A DNA stretch of 64,000 nt from Achromobacter spanius (GTDB lineage Bacteria; Pseudomonadota; Gammaproteobacteria; Burkholderiales; Burkholderiaceae_B): the NCBI RefSeq assembly GCF_003994415.1, contig NZ_CP034689.1, forward strand, positions 3,534,001 to 3,598,000, written 5' to 3'. Positions 1 to 8,630 of the stretch are shown one piece after another. Each line of letters starts with the position of its first letter. Position 1 is the stretch's first letter. A model generated the notes under the pieces. The model was not told where the DNA came from, searched no databases, and saw only the letters and a list, made by a program, of their open reading frames with translations. A program made the position numbers and the translations under genes.

Positions 1-942
1 ACGCTGACACTCGGCAAGCCCACGCTGACCGAACTGGAACCCGCCGCTGGCCATGACGGCCCGCAGGTCTTGCAATGGGTCGCTTCGGTGCAAGCGCGTT
101 CCGAGCATCCCATTGCGCTGGCCATCGTGGCCGCCGCCGAAGAACGCAAGATTGCGCTGTTGCCGGCCGAGGGCTTTGCCGCCATCACGGGCGCGGGTGT
201 TGAAGCCCGCGTGGCGGGTCGCAGCGTGTTGGCGGGAGCCGCGCGGTTGATGGCTGAACGCGGCGTCGACGTCAGCGCATTCGGCGCGCGCGCCACCGAC
301 TGGGGCAACGAAGGCAAGACACCCATCTTTGTTGCCATCGACGGCCAGGCCGCCGCCATGATGGCGGTAACGGACCCGATCAAGCCGTCCGCCGTTTCCG
401 CCATCGCCGCGCTGCATGCGCAAGGCCTGAAGACGGCCATGATCACCGGTGACAACCGCTACACGGCGGCAGCCGTCGCGCGCCAACTGGGTATCGACGA
501 AGTGCGCGCGGAAGTGTTGCCCGACGGCAAGGTGCAAGCCATCAGCACCCTGCGTGAAGGCGGCCGCAAGGTGGCCTTTGTGGGCGATGGCATCAACGAC
601 GCGCCCGCGCTTGCCGCCGCCGACACCGGCATTGCGATCGGTACCGGCACGGACGTCGCCATTGAAGCGGCCTCGGTGGTGTTGATGGCCGACGACCTGC
701 ATGGCGTGCCCAACGCCATCGCGCTAAGCCGCGCGACGCTGGCGAACATCCGCCAGAACCTGTTCTGGGCGTTTGCCTACAACGCCGCGCTGATACCGCT
801 GGCGGCCGGCGCCTTGTACCCGGCATTTGGCCTGTCCTTGTCGCCCATTTTCGCGGCGGGCGCGATGGCCTTGTCCAGCGTCTTCGTGCTGGGCAATGCG
901 CTGCGTTTGAAAGCGTTCCGGCCCCATGCCGGCCGCGCCTGA
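1..942 (+). CDS. copA: Copper-translocating P-type ATPase, C-terminal part (5' end outside window)
   Basis: The reading frame is open from base 1 and starts just after the phosphorylation-site region (TLGKPTLTE fits the residues that follow DKTGT). The nucleotide-binding domain (SEHP motif), the hinge (VGDGINDAPAL) and the last two membrane helices are visible. The helices carry the YN and M-SS signatures of Cu(I) P1B-1 pumps (FAYNAALIP, AMALSSVFVLGN). The family exports cytoplasmic Cu(I) across the inner membrane using ATP. cueR follows 16 bp downstream on the same strand, so this is a copper-responsive pair. The N-terminal metal-binding domains lie outside the window. Confidence 0.93.
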   Translation, partial: TLTLGKPTLTELEPAAGHDGPQVLQWVASVQARSEHPIALAIVAAAEERKIALLPAEGFAAITGAGVEARVAGRSVLAGAARLMAERGVDVSAFGARATDWGNEGKTPIFVAIDGQAAAMMAVTDPIKPSAVSAIAALHAQGLKTAMITGDNRYTAAAVARQLGIDEVRAEVLPDGKVQAISTLREGGRKVAFVGDGINDAPALAAADTGIAIGTGTDVAIEAASVVLMADDLHGVPNAIALSRATLANIRQNLFWAFAYNAALIPLAAGALYPAFGLSLSPIFAAGAMALSSVFVLGNALRLKAFRPHAGRA

Positions 943-958
943 GTCCAGGAGCCCCAAC

Positions 959-1351
959 ATGAATATCGGCGAAGCAGCAAAAAGCTCCGGCATTTCCGCC
1001 AAGATGATCCGCTATTACGAAAGCATCGGCCTGATCGGCCCCGCAACGCGCACGGACTCGGGCTATCGCGTCTACACCGACCAGGACCTGCACACGCTAC
1101 GCTTCGTGCGGCGCGCGCGGGACCTGGGGTTTTCGGTGGAGCAGATGAACGAGTTGCTGGCCTTGTGGAAGGACCGCAGCCGCGCCAGCGCCGACGTCAA
1201 GCGCATTGCGCTGGAGCACGTAGAGGAACTGGAGCGTAAGGCAGAAGCCCTGCGCGACATGGCCGCGACGCTCAAACATCTGGCGCAGAACTGCCATGGC
1301 GATGACCGGCCCAACTGCCCGATTTTGGAAAACCTGGGCCGGTCGCACTGA
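959..1351 (+). CDS. cueR: Cu(I)-responsive MerR-family regulator CueR
   Basis: This 130-residue protein starts at an ATG preceded by CAGGAG. Residues 1-70 form the MerR winged helix (MNIGEAAKSSGISAKMIRYYE), followed by a long dimerisation helix. The C-terminal loop NCHGDDRPNCPIL carries the two cysteines spaced as in CueR, which bind one Cu(I). CueR distorts promoters with long spacers to switch on copA. Its place directly after the copper ATPase supports the assignment. A short MerR of this type could in principle sense Ag or Au, but the neighbour argues for copper. Confidence 0.93.
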   Translation: MNIGEAAKSSGISAKMIRYYESIGLIGPATRTDSGYRVYTDQDLHTLRFVRRARDLGFSVEQMNELLALWKDRSRASADVKRIALEHVEELERKAEALRDMAATLKHLAQNCHGDDRPNCPILENLGRSH

Positions 1352-1352
1352 G

Positions 1353-1448
1353 GCCTGGGTAATGGCCTGAGTAATGGCCTGAGTAATGGCCTGGGCAAGG
1401 GCCCGCGCAGCGGTCTGCGCAGGGGCCCATGCAAGGGCCCGCGCCAAG
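1353..1448. repeat. Degenerate 12-bp tandem repeat between cueR and rlmD
   Basis: Eight units with a 12-bp period are visible. The first three are nearly identical (gcctgRgtaatg); the later ones drift to gcccgcgcaNNg-like forms. The block fills the convergent gap between the cueR stop and the rlmD stop. No hairpin with a T-run stands out. It may vary in length by slippage. Confidence 0.7.
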
Positions 1449-1454
1449 ACAAAG

Positions 1455-2966
1455 TTACGGCGTTTCCGCGGCCTCGCCCGCCCCTGCTGCCTCTGCCGCC
1501 ACGCGCGCATGGTAGGCGTCTGTCGCCGCCTGCTTGACTGCCGCCTTTTCAGCGGCGGCAGCGGCCTTGGCCTCTTCCGCCGCGATGGCGTCGGCTTCTG
1601 CCTGGATGGCGCGCTGGCGAGCCCGTTCCTTCACCTCCGCCACGCCGGCGGCATCCAGCGATTCAAACACGGCGATGGATTCCACGTGGCCCGTATGCGG
1701 GAACATGTTGATCACGCCCGCGCTCTTCAGCACATAGCCGCCTTCATGCACCAGGATGGCGGCGTCGCGCGCCAGCGTGGCCGGGTTACAGGACACATAG
1801 ACGATGCGGCGCGGCCGCTCTTGCACCGTCAGTTCCGACAGCGCTTGCGACACCGCGTGCGCGCCTTCGCGCGGCGGGTCGATCAGCATGCGGTCGAAGT
1901 AACCCAGGCTGCGCAGCCAATGCGCATCAACCTCGAACAGGTTCAGTGTGGCGAAGCTGGTGCGTTCGCCCAGGCCGTGGCGCGACGCTGCGTCAAAGGC
2001 GCGGTCGGTCAAGGCCTTGCTGCCTTCCACGCCCACCGCTTCGCGGCCTTGCGTGGCCAGCGGCAAGGTGAAATTACCCAGGCCGCAGAACAGGTCGGCC
2101 ACGCGGTCCGTAGGCTGCACATCCAGCAGCTTCAAGGCGCGCGACACCATGGCGCGGTTGATGGCGTGGTTGACCTGCGTGAAATCGGTGGGGCGATACG
2201 GCATGCGCAGCCCGAATTCCGGCATCGTGTAGGACAAGGAGTCGGCGTGCTCAGGCTCCAGCGGATGCACGGTTTCCGGGCCCTTCGCCTGCAACCACCA
2301 CTGCACGTTGTGCTCGGCGGCAAAGGCGCGCAGGATGGCGATGTCGCCATCGGTCAGGGGCAGCAGATGGCGCAGCACCAGCGCGGTGACGCCATCACCC
2401 AGCGACACTTCAATCTGCGGCATGCGGTCGGGCGCCGACATGGACCCGATCATGGCGCGCAGCGGCATCAGCAGGTCGCTGACGTGGCGCGGCAGTACAT
2501 GGCATTCACGCATGTCGGCCACATAGCTGCTCTTGCGCTCGTGAAAACCCACCAGCACCCCGCCCTTCTTCGGCACCACCCGCACCGACAGGCGGGCGCG
2601 ATAGCGGTAGCCCCAGGTCGGGCCCTGCAACGGCGGCAGAATCAGCGCCGGACGCAGCTTGCCGACGTGCCAGAAGGTGTCTTCCAGCGAACGTTGCTTG
2701 ATGGCCACCTGCGTGCTGGGTTCCAGGTGCTGCATGGCACAGCCACCACAGACGCCAAAATGCGGGCAGCGCGGCACGACCCGCTGCGACGAGGGGCGCA
2801 GCACCTCATCCACGCGCGCAATCTCGTAAGACGGCTTGCGGCGCACCGTGACGGTGGTGACCCGTTCGCCCGGCAAGGCGCCTTCCACGAACACCACTTT
2901 CCCGTCGCGGCGGGCGATCCCCCTGGCTTCCAGATCCAGGGACTCGATACTCAAAACGTCTGACAT
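1455..2966 (-). CDS. rlmD: 23S rRNA (uracil-5-)-methyltransferase RlmD
   Basis: This 503-residue protein begins MSDVLSIESLDLEARGIAR. An N-terminal TRAM-like RNA-binding domain is followed by an iron-sulfur cysteine cluster (CPHFGVCGGCAMQHL) and a SAM-dependent methyltransferase domain with DLFCGLGNFTLPLA, DPPREGA and the catalytic SCNPATLARD. The family makes m5U1939 in 23S rRNA. An unusual C-terminal tail of about 55 residues, rich in Ala, Glu and Lys, follows the methyltransferase fold and is probably a helical, non-catalytic extension. I chose the ATG at 2966 because the conserved N terminus begins there. RlmC/RlmD/TrmA paralogues are similar; the TRAM plus FeS layout favours RlmD. Confidence 0.88.
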   Translation of the reverse strand: MSDVLSIESLDLEARGIARRDGKVVFVEGALPGERVTTVTVRRKPSYEIARVDEVLRPSSQRVVPRCPHFGVCGGCAMQHLEPSTQVAIKQRSLEDTFWHVGKLRPALILPPLQGPTWGYRYRARLSVRVVPKKGGVLVGFHERKSSYVADMRECHVLPRHVSDLLMPLRAMIGSMSAPDRMPQIEVSLGDGVTALVLRHLLPLTDGDIAILRAFAAEHNVQWWLQAKGPETVHPLEPEHADSLSYTMPEFGLRMPYRPTDFTQVNHAINRAMVSRALKLLDVQPTDRVADLFCGLGNFTLPLATQGREAVGVEGSKALTDRAFDAASRHGLGERTSFATLNLFEVDAHWLRSLGYFDRMLIDPPREGAHAVSQALSELTVQERPRRIVYVSCNPATLARDAAILVHEGGYVLKSAGVINMFPHTGHVESIAVFESLDAAGVAEVKERARQRAIQAEADAIAAEEAKAAAAAEKAAVKQAATDAYHARVAAEAAGAGEAAETP

Positions 2967-3083
2967 CTCACGCAGTCCAGAATTACACGCAACCCATGAT
3001 TGTAAAAGGACTCCGTGCATTCCCGGAAATGGTCTTTGACGGGGCCGGACCGCCCCGCCTCCCCGCCCGCCGGCAAGCCCAGG

Positions 3084-4265
3084 TTATGCAGCCTGCCTGC
3101 GGCGCAAGCGCAACGATTGCAGGCACAGCGCCCCCATTGCGGCCAGAGCGGCGGCGGCGCCCACCAGCGGCAGCACCGGCAAACCCAGCCACGCGATCGT
3201 CAGGCTGCCCAAGCCGCCCCCCACCGCCGTGCCCAGGTTGAACGAAGCGATGTTCAGCCCAGCGGCCACCGCCGTGGCGGCCGGCACGCGGCGTTGCGCC
3301 AGCTTCAGCAAACGCAGCGTCAACACCGTCACGATGCAAAAGAACACCAGGCCCAGCACGCCCGCCAGCGCCAGCACGGCGTAGCCCGAGGCGCGGAACT
3401 GGTAGAGGCCCAGCAGCGTCGCAAAGAGCCCCGTCAACGCCAGCAACGCGGCGCGGTCGGGATCCATCTTGTCGACCAGGTAGCCGCCCAGCAGGTTGCC
3501 GCCGATGGAAAACAGCCCGAACAACAGCATCGCCGTACTGAGCCGCTGCACGCCCACGCCGGTCACCTGCAATAAATAGGGCGAAATAAAGGTGAAAAAG
3601 CAGAAGGTCGCCACGCTGACCAAGGCCCCCACCCCTGCCGTCATCAGCATTTGCGGGTGGGCGATGGCACGCAGCGCGGCCATGGCGCCGGGCCTGCCCT
3701 GCGCCGCCGTAGCGGCGCCCGCGTCGCGCGGCATGCACCACAGCAAGCCGGCCAAGCCCAGCACGGCCAACGCGCCAATCGCCAGGAACACCGCGCGCCA
3801 TGACCAGACGCTGCCCAGAAACGTGCCCAGCGGTACACCCAGCGCCAACGCTAGCGTCAGGCCGATCCACACCACCGCCACGGCGCGTCCGGCACGCGCC
3901 TCGTCCACCAGCCGGGTGGCGGCGTCGGACGCCACCGCCATGAACACGCCATGCGCCAGCCCCACGGCAAACCGCAAGCCCAGCAGCATCGGCAGCGTGC
4001 CCGACAGGCTCATCAGGACGCTACCCACCGCCAGCACCCCCATGGCCCACGCCAGGGTGCGCCGGTCTCGCCAGTGCGCAACCAAGGCGGTCAGCAGGGG
4101 CGCGCCGATGGCCGCGCCGAAGGCATAGGCGGCGATTGCCGTGCCGACCGCCTCGATCTTGGCGTGCAGGCCATCGGCCATGGCCGAGACCAGGCCGGCC
4201 ACCACGAATTCAGACAGGCCGAATGCAAAGGTGCAGACGGAGAAAAGATAGACAGCGATAGGCAT
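3084..4265 (-). CDS. MFS transporter, AraJ/YdhP-like
   Basis: The protein has about 393 residues and twelve predicted membrane helices. It carries an MFS loop 2-3 motif variant (AHWRDRRTLAWAMGVLAV) and the second-half repeat YLVDKMDPDRAALLALTGL. It resembles the drug:H+ antiporter-1 efflux carriers of the AraJ/YdhP/sugar-efflux kind; the substrate is unknown. The LysR gene lies immediately upstream on the same strand, so the regulator may control it. A TTG three codons upstream is an alternative start. No clear ribosome binding site separates the two. Confidence 0.85.
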   Translation of the reverse strand: MPIAVYLFSVCTFAFGLSEFVVAGLVSAMADGLHAKIEAVGTAIAAYAFGAAIGAPLLTALVAHWRDRRTLAWAMGVLAVGSVLMSLSGTLPMLLGLRFAVGLAHGVFMAVASDAATRLVDEARAGRAVAVVWIGLTLALALGVPLGTFLGSVWSWRAVFLAIGALAVLGLAGLLWCMPRDAGAATAAQGRPGAMAALRAIAHPQMLMTAGVGALVSVATFCFFTFISPYLLQVTGVGVQRLSTAMLLFGLFSIGGNLLGGYLVDKMDPDRAALLALTGLFATLLGLYQFRASGYAVLALAGVLGLVFFCIVTVLTLRLLKLAQRRVPAATAVAAGLNIASFNLGTAVGGGLGSLTIAWLGLPVLPLVGAAAALAAMGALCLQSLRLRRRQAA

Positions 4266-4342
4266 GGCGTTCAAAGGTCAGCAAAGACAGCCGCCGAGCT
4301 TAGAAGCGCCACCGTGCGCCGTAAAATAGTTTATTTATCGCT

Positions 4343-4367
4343 AAATAAGACTTCTAGCGTCTTATTT
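4343..4367 (-). terminator. AT-rich inverted repeat at the end of the LysR gene
   Basis: AAATAAGAC and GTCTTATTT form a perfect 9-bp stem with a 7-nt loop. The LysR stop codon lies inside one arm. The stem has low GC and no T-run, so it could equally be a protein-binding site between the regulator and the transporter gene. Confidence 0.4.
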
Positions 4368-5258
4368 GATCAGCCGAACGGCGTCGATCAAGCGATCCCG
4401 CACAGGCGACGCCCGCTCTGCATTCCACGCCATCAGCAATTCCACATGCCGCAGCGCCTCGGACGCATCGGCGGCTATGGGGCGGAACACGACGTCGTCG
4501 CCCCCGGCCCGGACCAGCGACGCGGGCAGCAAGGCCACGCCGAAGCCCGCCGCCACCAAGGCCGTCACCGTCTGCAACTGGCGGGCCTCCTGCGTCACTT
4601 TGGGCACAAAGCCCACCGTTTGGCAGAGCTGGGTGAGCTGATCGTGAAAGCCTTGCCCCAAACGGCGGGGCGACCCTACGAACGGTTCGTCTTTCAACGC
4701 AGCCAAGTCCACCACCGCTTCGCCTTCCAGGCGATGCCCGGCCGGCAAGGCAACCTGGATAGGCTCTTGCAACAGGCGGTCGAATTGCAGGCTGGGCGTG
4801 GTGGCGCCGGGTGTACGCATGAAACCGATATCGGCGCGCCCTGCCTCCAGCGCCTGCACTTGCTCGTGCGTGGTCGCCTCTTGCAAGGTGAAAGCGACCG
4901 CCGGATTCGCATCGCGAAAACCACGCAACGCACGCAGCAGCGGAGCATACGGCGCGATATTGATGAACGTCAGCGTCAAATGGCCGTCCATGCCTTGCGC
5001 CACGCGCCGCGTATGCGCCACGCTGTCTTCGAGTTCACCCAGGATGCGGCGCGCGGACTGCAGGAATGCCGCACCCGCCGCCGTCAGGGCCACGCTGCGA
5101 TTGGTGCGCTCAAACAACTGCGCGCCAATTTCAGCTTCAAGCCGCCGGATGGCCTGGCTGAGCGGCGGCTGCGCCATGTGCAGGCGCTGCGCCGCGCGAT
5201 TGAAATGCAGGGTTTCCGCCACGGCGACAAACTGCCGCAACAACCGGGTTTCGATCAT
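4362..5258 (-). CDS. LysR-family transcriptional regulator
   Basis: A 298-residue protein with the classic N-terminal winged helix (MIETRLLRQFVAVAETLHFNR, PPLSQAIRRLEAEIG, LFERTNRSVALTAAG) and a periplasmic-binding-protein-like effector domain from about residue 90. LysR proteins usually regulate adjacent genes in response to a small ligand. Here the MFS transporter follows 96 bp downstream in the same direction, which makes it the likely target. The ligand cannot be predicted. Confidence 0.9.
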   Translation of the reverse strand: MIETRLLRQFVAVAETLHFNRAAQRLHMAQPPLSQAIRRLEAEIGAQLFERTNRSVALTAAGAAFLQSARRILGELEDSVAHTRRVAQGMDGHLTLTFINIAPYAPLLRALRGFRDANPAVAFTLQEATTHEQVQALEAGRADIGFMRTPGATTPSLQFDRLLQEPIQVALPAGHRLEGEAVVDLAALKDEPFVGSPRRLGQGFHDQLTQLCQTVGFVPKVTQEARQLQTVTALVAAGFGVALLPASLVRAGGDDVVFRPIAADASEALRHVELLMAWNAERASPVRDRLIDAVRLIK

Positions 5259-5268
5259 TGCGGCGCGA

Positions 5269-5616
5269 TCAGTCCAGTTCAGCCCGGGAAAACAGGTCTT
5301 GAATCAGCTTCCTGTCTTCGCAAGCGGCCTTGAACGCCAGCGCGAAGGTCTTGAGCGCTTCGCTATCGGACGAATAGGCGCAGAACGTATCGGCTTCCGG
5401 ATCGAAATCGATCAACTCATCGAGTTCGGGCGTTTTCTCGTTCAGAAAAACCAGCGCCAACGACGTCCAGTCGTAGCCCGTGCCCAGAAACCCCTCTTCC
5501 CTTCTGCGGCGAAAAACCTCTTCCTTGTATTCCCCGACATTGAGGCTTACCGAGAAGTTGCCTTCGTACTCCATCCAGGAAAACGGCTTGATTGTTTCTT
5601 CGAAATCGATAGTCAC
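5269..5616 (-). CDS. Imm51-like immunity protein, no toxin alongside
   Basis: About 115 residues starting at GTG (VTIDFEETIKPF), 11 nt after AAGGAG. Longer in-frame starts upstream have no ribosome site and encode an unconserved stretch. The pattern (a charged start, GTGYDWTSLALVFL, IDFDPEADTFCAYSSD, FKAACEDRKLIQDLFSRAELD) matches my recollection of the Immunity protein 51 family. Members neutralise polymorphic or contact-dependent toxins by direct binding. No toxin, Rhs or CDI gene is adjacent; the next genes are LysR (10 bp downstream) and a TorF-like gene. It may be an orphan immunity gene. The assignment rests on motif memory only. Confidence 0.65.
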   Translation of the reverse strand: MTIDFEETIKPFSWMEYEGNFSVSLNVGEYKEEVFRRRREEGFLGTGYDWTSLALVFLNEKTPELDELIDFDPEADTFCAYSSDSEALKTFALAFKAACEDRKLIQDLFSRAELD

Positions 5617-5795
5617 TGCGCTCAAAGCTCCTTGAATCGCCGGCCGCCGACAGTAGCGGCCAGGCTGATGCGTGGAAAGTCCCCTCCGCATCTTGTGCGC
5701 GCCCATTAGAGGCAATTATTGCGATGAGTGCAACGCGGTTCGTCGTGAAGGCCGCCTTGCCCGGGGACTTTGGCGCCCATTGCAGGATAAAAAAA

Positions 5796-5843
5796 GGGGA
5801 ATGGAAGGGGACTGTCCCATCAGACAGTCTCCTTCCATTCCCC
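5796..5843 (-). terminator. Rho-independent terminator with a 21-bp stem
   Basis: The arms 5796-5816 and 5823-5843 pair over 21 bp with a single G:T wobble and a 6-nt loop. On the minus strand the stem is followed by TTTTTT. It lies 40 bp after the TorF-like gene and should end that transcript. The stem is unusually long for a terminator and may derive from a small repeat element. Confidence 0.8.
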
Positions 5844-5883
5844 AAAAGCCGGCGCCATTTACAGCGCCGCCACGGATTTCAAA

Positions 5884-6636
5884 TCAGAACGCACGCGCCA
5901 CGGAAAACACCGCGCCTATCCGGCCGGACGGATGGCCGTATTTGGTGGGCAACCAGTTGTCCTTGGTGGCGCCCACTGCGGCCAACCCCAGCACCCAGCC
6001 CTTCAGGTCTTTGGTGACGCCGACCTTGTAGTCGACGTAGTGGCCGATGGAGTCGCCGTCCATATTGGATTGGTTTTTTAGCTTTTGATAACCCAGGTGA
6101 CCCAGCAAGCCCCAGCCGTCGCCCAGATCAAAGGTGGCCGTGCCGTCCAGGTACCAGGTGCCTTTGCTGTCGGGCGTACTGAAAAAGTCGCTGGGCGTGT
6201 AGGAATACTTCAACGAGTAGTTCCCGTAGGAGGCGCCCAAGTACAGGTCGGTGTTGTTGTAGTTGCCGCCCTTCGGGGAGCTGGAACCGGGGTAGTAGTA
6301 ATGCAGCACGCCGGCATCCAAGGTAAAGCCGCCGCCTACGTCGCCTTTCCAGCCGCCGTAGAAATCCATTTCCAGGTTGCCATCGGTGAACACGAAATCA
6401 GAGACGTTGGAGTTCCAGTTGCCGAGATAGAAGCCAGAGCTATGGGCCAGATCAAACCCCACCTGCACGGCAGGCCGGAAGTCAGTTTGGGAATAGCCGC
6501 GGAAGCGGTAGTCGCTGACGATGGCGGCGTTGCCGCTAAGCGAAAATCCGGCTCCCAGGTCGGTGGGTTCGGCCTGGGCGGTCGAGGCGAAACAAGCGGC
6601 AAGCGCAAAAGGCAAGGCTAGCAACGTCTTCTTCAT
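5884..6636 (-). CDS. TorF-family putative porin / outer-membrane protein
   Basis: A 250-residue protein with a signal peptide (MKKTLLALPFALAACFASTAQA) followed by alternating amphipathic beta-strand segments rich in Gly, Tyr and Asn. It ends in Ala-Phe with aromatic alternation, as outer-membrane barrels do. The opening (GFSLSGNAAIVSDYRFRGYSQTDFRPAVQVG) is the hallmark of the TorF putative porin family (TIGR02001, from memory). The function is not established; a small-solute barrel is the usual suggestion. The gene stands alone with its own terminator and AGGA ribosome site. Confidence 0.85.
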   Translation of the reverse strand: MKKTLLALPFALAACFASTAQAEPTDLGAGFSLSGNAAIVSDYRFRGYSQTDFRPAVQVGFDLAHSSGFYLGNWNSNVSDFVFTDGNLEMDFYGGWKGDVGGGFTLDAGVLHYYYPGSSSPKGGNYNNTDLYLGASYGNYSLKYSYTPSDFFSTPDSKGTWYLDGTATFDLGDGWGLLGHLGYQKLKNQSNMDGDSIGHYVDYKVGVTKDLKGWVLGLAAVGATKDNWLPTKYGHPSGRIGAVFSVARAF

Positions 6637-7030
6637 GGTGCGGAGTCCTGATCGGATTTAACGAGGAGGAGGAGGACGGCCTGTGGCGCCTCCCTCTGAC
6701 CGGCTTTGCAGCGGTTGGTTACCGGTTCATTCTTCCTGAAGCAATGTCCGTGCCAGGTTTCAGCGGGATGACACGCGGGTCGCGCCTGAAGTAATGCCAC
6801 AGTGACAAGCAGTAATTCCGACACAGAACGCACGCGCACACGCACCAGAAGCGGGCGCATCCCGTCACGCCAGCGTGACGCCGTGCATCAACATGGGGAA
6901 TCTGCGCCAAACTGGTTCAACGCGCGGGCTCGTGCAGACCACTGGAACAAACAAAAACCCGGCACGCGGGGAACGCGTCCGGGTTTGGTGAAATGGCGTC
7001 CGCCCCTTGATGGCAGCGAACGGTGGCTGT
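6637..7030. other. Intergenic region of 394 bp
   Basis: It holds the upstream region of the TorF-like gene (right of 6637) and the terminator of the Spy-like gene (6955-6986). A short CT/GA-rich run sits near 6660-6700. I see no credible gene or RNA. Confidence 0.6.
6955..6986 (-). terminator. Rho-independent terminator of the Spy-like gene
   Basis: AAACCCGG pairs with CCGGGTTT around an inner ACGCG/CGCGT stem. On the minus strand the hairpin runs into TTTTGTTT. It lies about 45 bp after the stop of the periplasmic protein gene. Confidence 0.8.
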
Positions 7031-7663
7031 TTAGTTGGCCGAAGGCGGCGGAGGCGGAGGCGCGTCGGCGCCAGCGGGCGGAGGCGGCGGCATACCGCCC
7101 TTGCCCTTGCCATGGCGTGCTTCCATCTTGGCGTGGCGCTCCTGCATCTTGGCTTCGCGGTCCTTGACGATCTTCGTCACCTGCCCACGTTGCGTATCGT
7201 TCAGGCTGTCCCACACCGCCAGCCATTGCTCGCGCACCTGCTTGGCTTCAGCACCGAACTGATCGCGCGATTGCTCCGATTGCGCCATCAGCGCGCGGGG
7301 GTCAAGCTTGCCGCTGTCCAGTTGCGACTTCAACAGATCATGGCGCTTGCCACCGGCTTCGCGCATGGCCTTGTGCAGATCGCGCTGGCCTTCCTGTGCG
7401 GTCTTGAACAGCGCCTGCTGTTTCTCGTCCAGCTTCAGTTGATCAACCTGCGCCTTGGATACGGGCCCCAGGCCGGGGATGAACAGGCCGTCGCGCATTC
7501 CCTTGTGGAACTCGCCACCGCGCGGGCCGTGGTGATGCATGGCGGCTGGGCCGCCGTCGGCGGGAGCCGGAGGCGCGGCCACGGCGGAGCCAGCCACCAA
7601 GCCGCCGGTCGCGGCGACAAATGCAAGAGCGGCCAAATTGGAGCGAAGTGCGAATCGGGACAT
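7031..7663 (-). CDS. Spy/CpxP-like periplasmic protein
   Basis: A 210-residue protein with a signal peptide ending near AVAAPP and preceded by a good AGGAG site. The mature part is helical and charged, with two LTXXQ-like motifs (LDEKQQALFKTAQ, LNDTQRGQVTKIV) as in Spy and CpxP, which are periplasmic chaperones or stress sensors. A His-rich patch (MHHHGPRGG) follows the signal peptide, and a low-complexity Pro-rich tail (PPPPPAGADAPPPPPP) closes the protein. The His patch could bind metal, which is inference. It is an independent transcription unit. Confidence 0.75.
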   Translation of the reverse strand: MSRFALRSNLAALAFVAATGGLVAGSAVAAPPAPADGGPAAMHHHGPRGGEFHKGMRDGLFIPGLGPVSKAQVDQLKLDEKQQALFKTAQEGQRDLHKAMREAGGKRHDLLKSQLDSGKLDPRALMAQSEQSRDQFGAEAKQVREQWLAVWDSLNDTQRGQVTKIVKDREAKMQERHAKMEARHGKGKGGMPPPPPAGADAPPPPPPSAN

Positions 7664-7777
7664 GTGTGTCTCCTGAAAGTGAAGAAAGCGAGGCCATTGT
7701 GCGGTTGGCCCGGTTTCAACCGGGTTTCGCCGTCGCGGTCCATGTTTCAGTCGATTGCGCCTGCACCAGACGTGAAA

Positions 7778-7799
7778 ACGGGGCCTTGCGGGGCCCCGT
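7778..7799 (-). terminator. Rho-independent terminator after the exonuclease gene
   Basis: ACGGGGCC and GGCCCCGT form an 8-bp GC stem. On the minus strand it is followed by TTTTC. It lies 52 bp beyond the exonuclease stop and closes the surE-pcm-nlpD-exonuclease run. Confidence 0.8.
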
Positions 7800-7850
7800 C
7801 ATGTCCTGGTTTGCCTGGTTTGCATCTACACGCCAACGCAAGGCCCGGCT

Positions 7851-8630
7851 TCAGATGGCGTCCCAGGCCGCCATGTATTCCTTCCAGTGCGGCGCGTCGC
7901 TGGCCGACAGCGTGTCGCGCACCAGCGATACTTCGGCGTCGTAGCCGGTGCGGTCCAGCTCGCCACGCAGAAAGCGGAAGCGGCAGTACACCAGCCAGGT
8001 GTTGACGACGTCGGTTTCGCAATAGGCGCGCACTTCGTCGGCGCGGCCCGTGTTCCAGGCTTCCCATACCTTGCTGCCGTCCATGCCGAGCTTGCCGGGA
8101 AAGCCGCACAACTTGGCCAGGTCATCCAGCGGCGCGTTGGCACGCCCGTTGTACTTGGCCAGCACATCCATCAAGTCCACATGGCGCGTGTGGTAGCGCG
8201 CAATGTAGTTGTTGAACTTGAAGTCGCGATCTTCTTCGCCCATGTCCCAATAGCGCGGCGCGGGCACGCCCAGGATCAGGCTGCGGTAATGCAAAACCGG
8301 CAGGTCGAAACCCGACCCGTTCCAGCTCACCAGCTTGGGCGTGTAGCGTTCGATGGTCTTGAAGAAGCCCGCCAGCAAGGCGGCCTCGGGGTCATCGGGC
8401 TGCCCCAGCGTCTTGACGCGAAAGCCTTGGTCGTCGCGGAACACGCAGCCCACCACCGCGACCTTGTGCAAGTGCAGCGGCAGGAAATCATGCCCTACGG
8501 CTTCGCGCCGCGCGGCTAGGGCTCGTTCAACGACTTCCTGGTCCGAAACATCCGCCCCCCAGCCGTTGAGCTTGCGCAGCCCATCGGCGTCAGGGATGGT
8601 TTCCAGGTCGAATACCAGGGTGGGCGTCAT
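7851..8630 (-). CDS. 3'-5' exonuclease of the DnaQ-like (PolB-exo) family
   Basis: A 259-residue protein with the DEDD exonuclease motifs: ExoI FDLETIPD, ExoII WNGSGFDLPVLHYRS and ExoIII near YCETDVVNTWLVYCRF. It is a stand-alone domain resembling the proofreading domain of family-B polymerases. It should hydrolyse single-stranded DNA 3' to 5' using two metal ions. Its ATG overlaps the nlpD stop by 4 bp, so it is translated from the surE-pcm-nlpD transcript. In many proteobacteria rpoS follows nlpD; here this gene occupies that position. Confidence 0.82.
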   Translation of the reverse strand: MTPTLVFDLETIPDADGLRKLNGWGADVSDQEVVERALAARREAVGHDFLPLHLHKVAVVGCVFRDDQGFRVKTLGQPDDPEAALLAGFFKTIERYTPKLVSWNGSGFDLPVLHYRSLILGVPAPRYWDMGEEDRDFKFNNYIARYHTRHVDLMDVLAKYNGRANAPLDDLAKLCGFPGKLGMDGSKVWEAWNTGRADEVRAYCETDVVNTWLVYCRFRFLRGELDRTGYDAEVSLVRDTLSASDAPHWKEYMAAWDAI

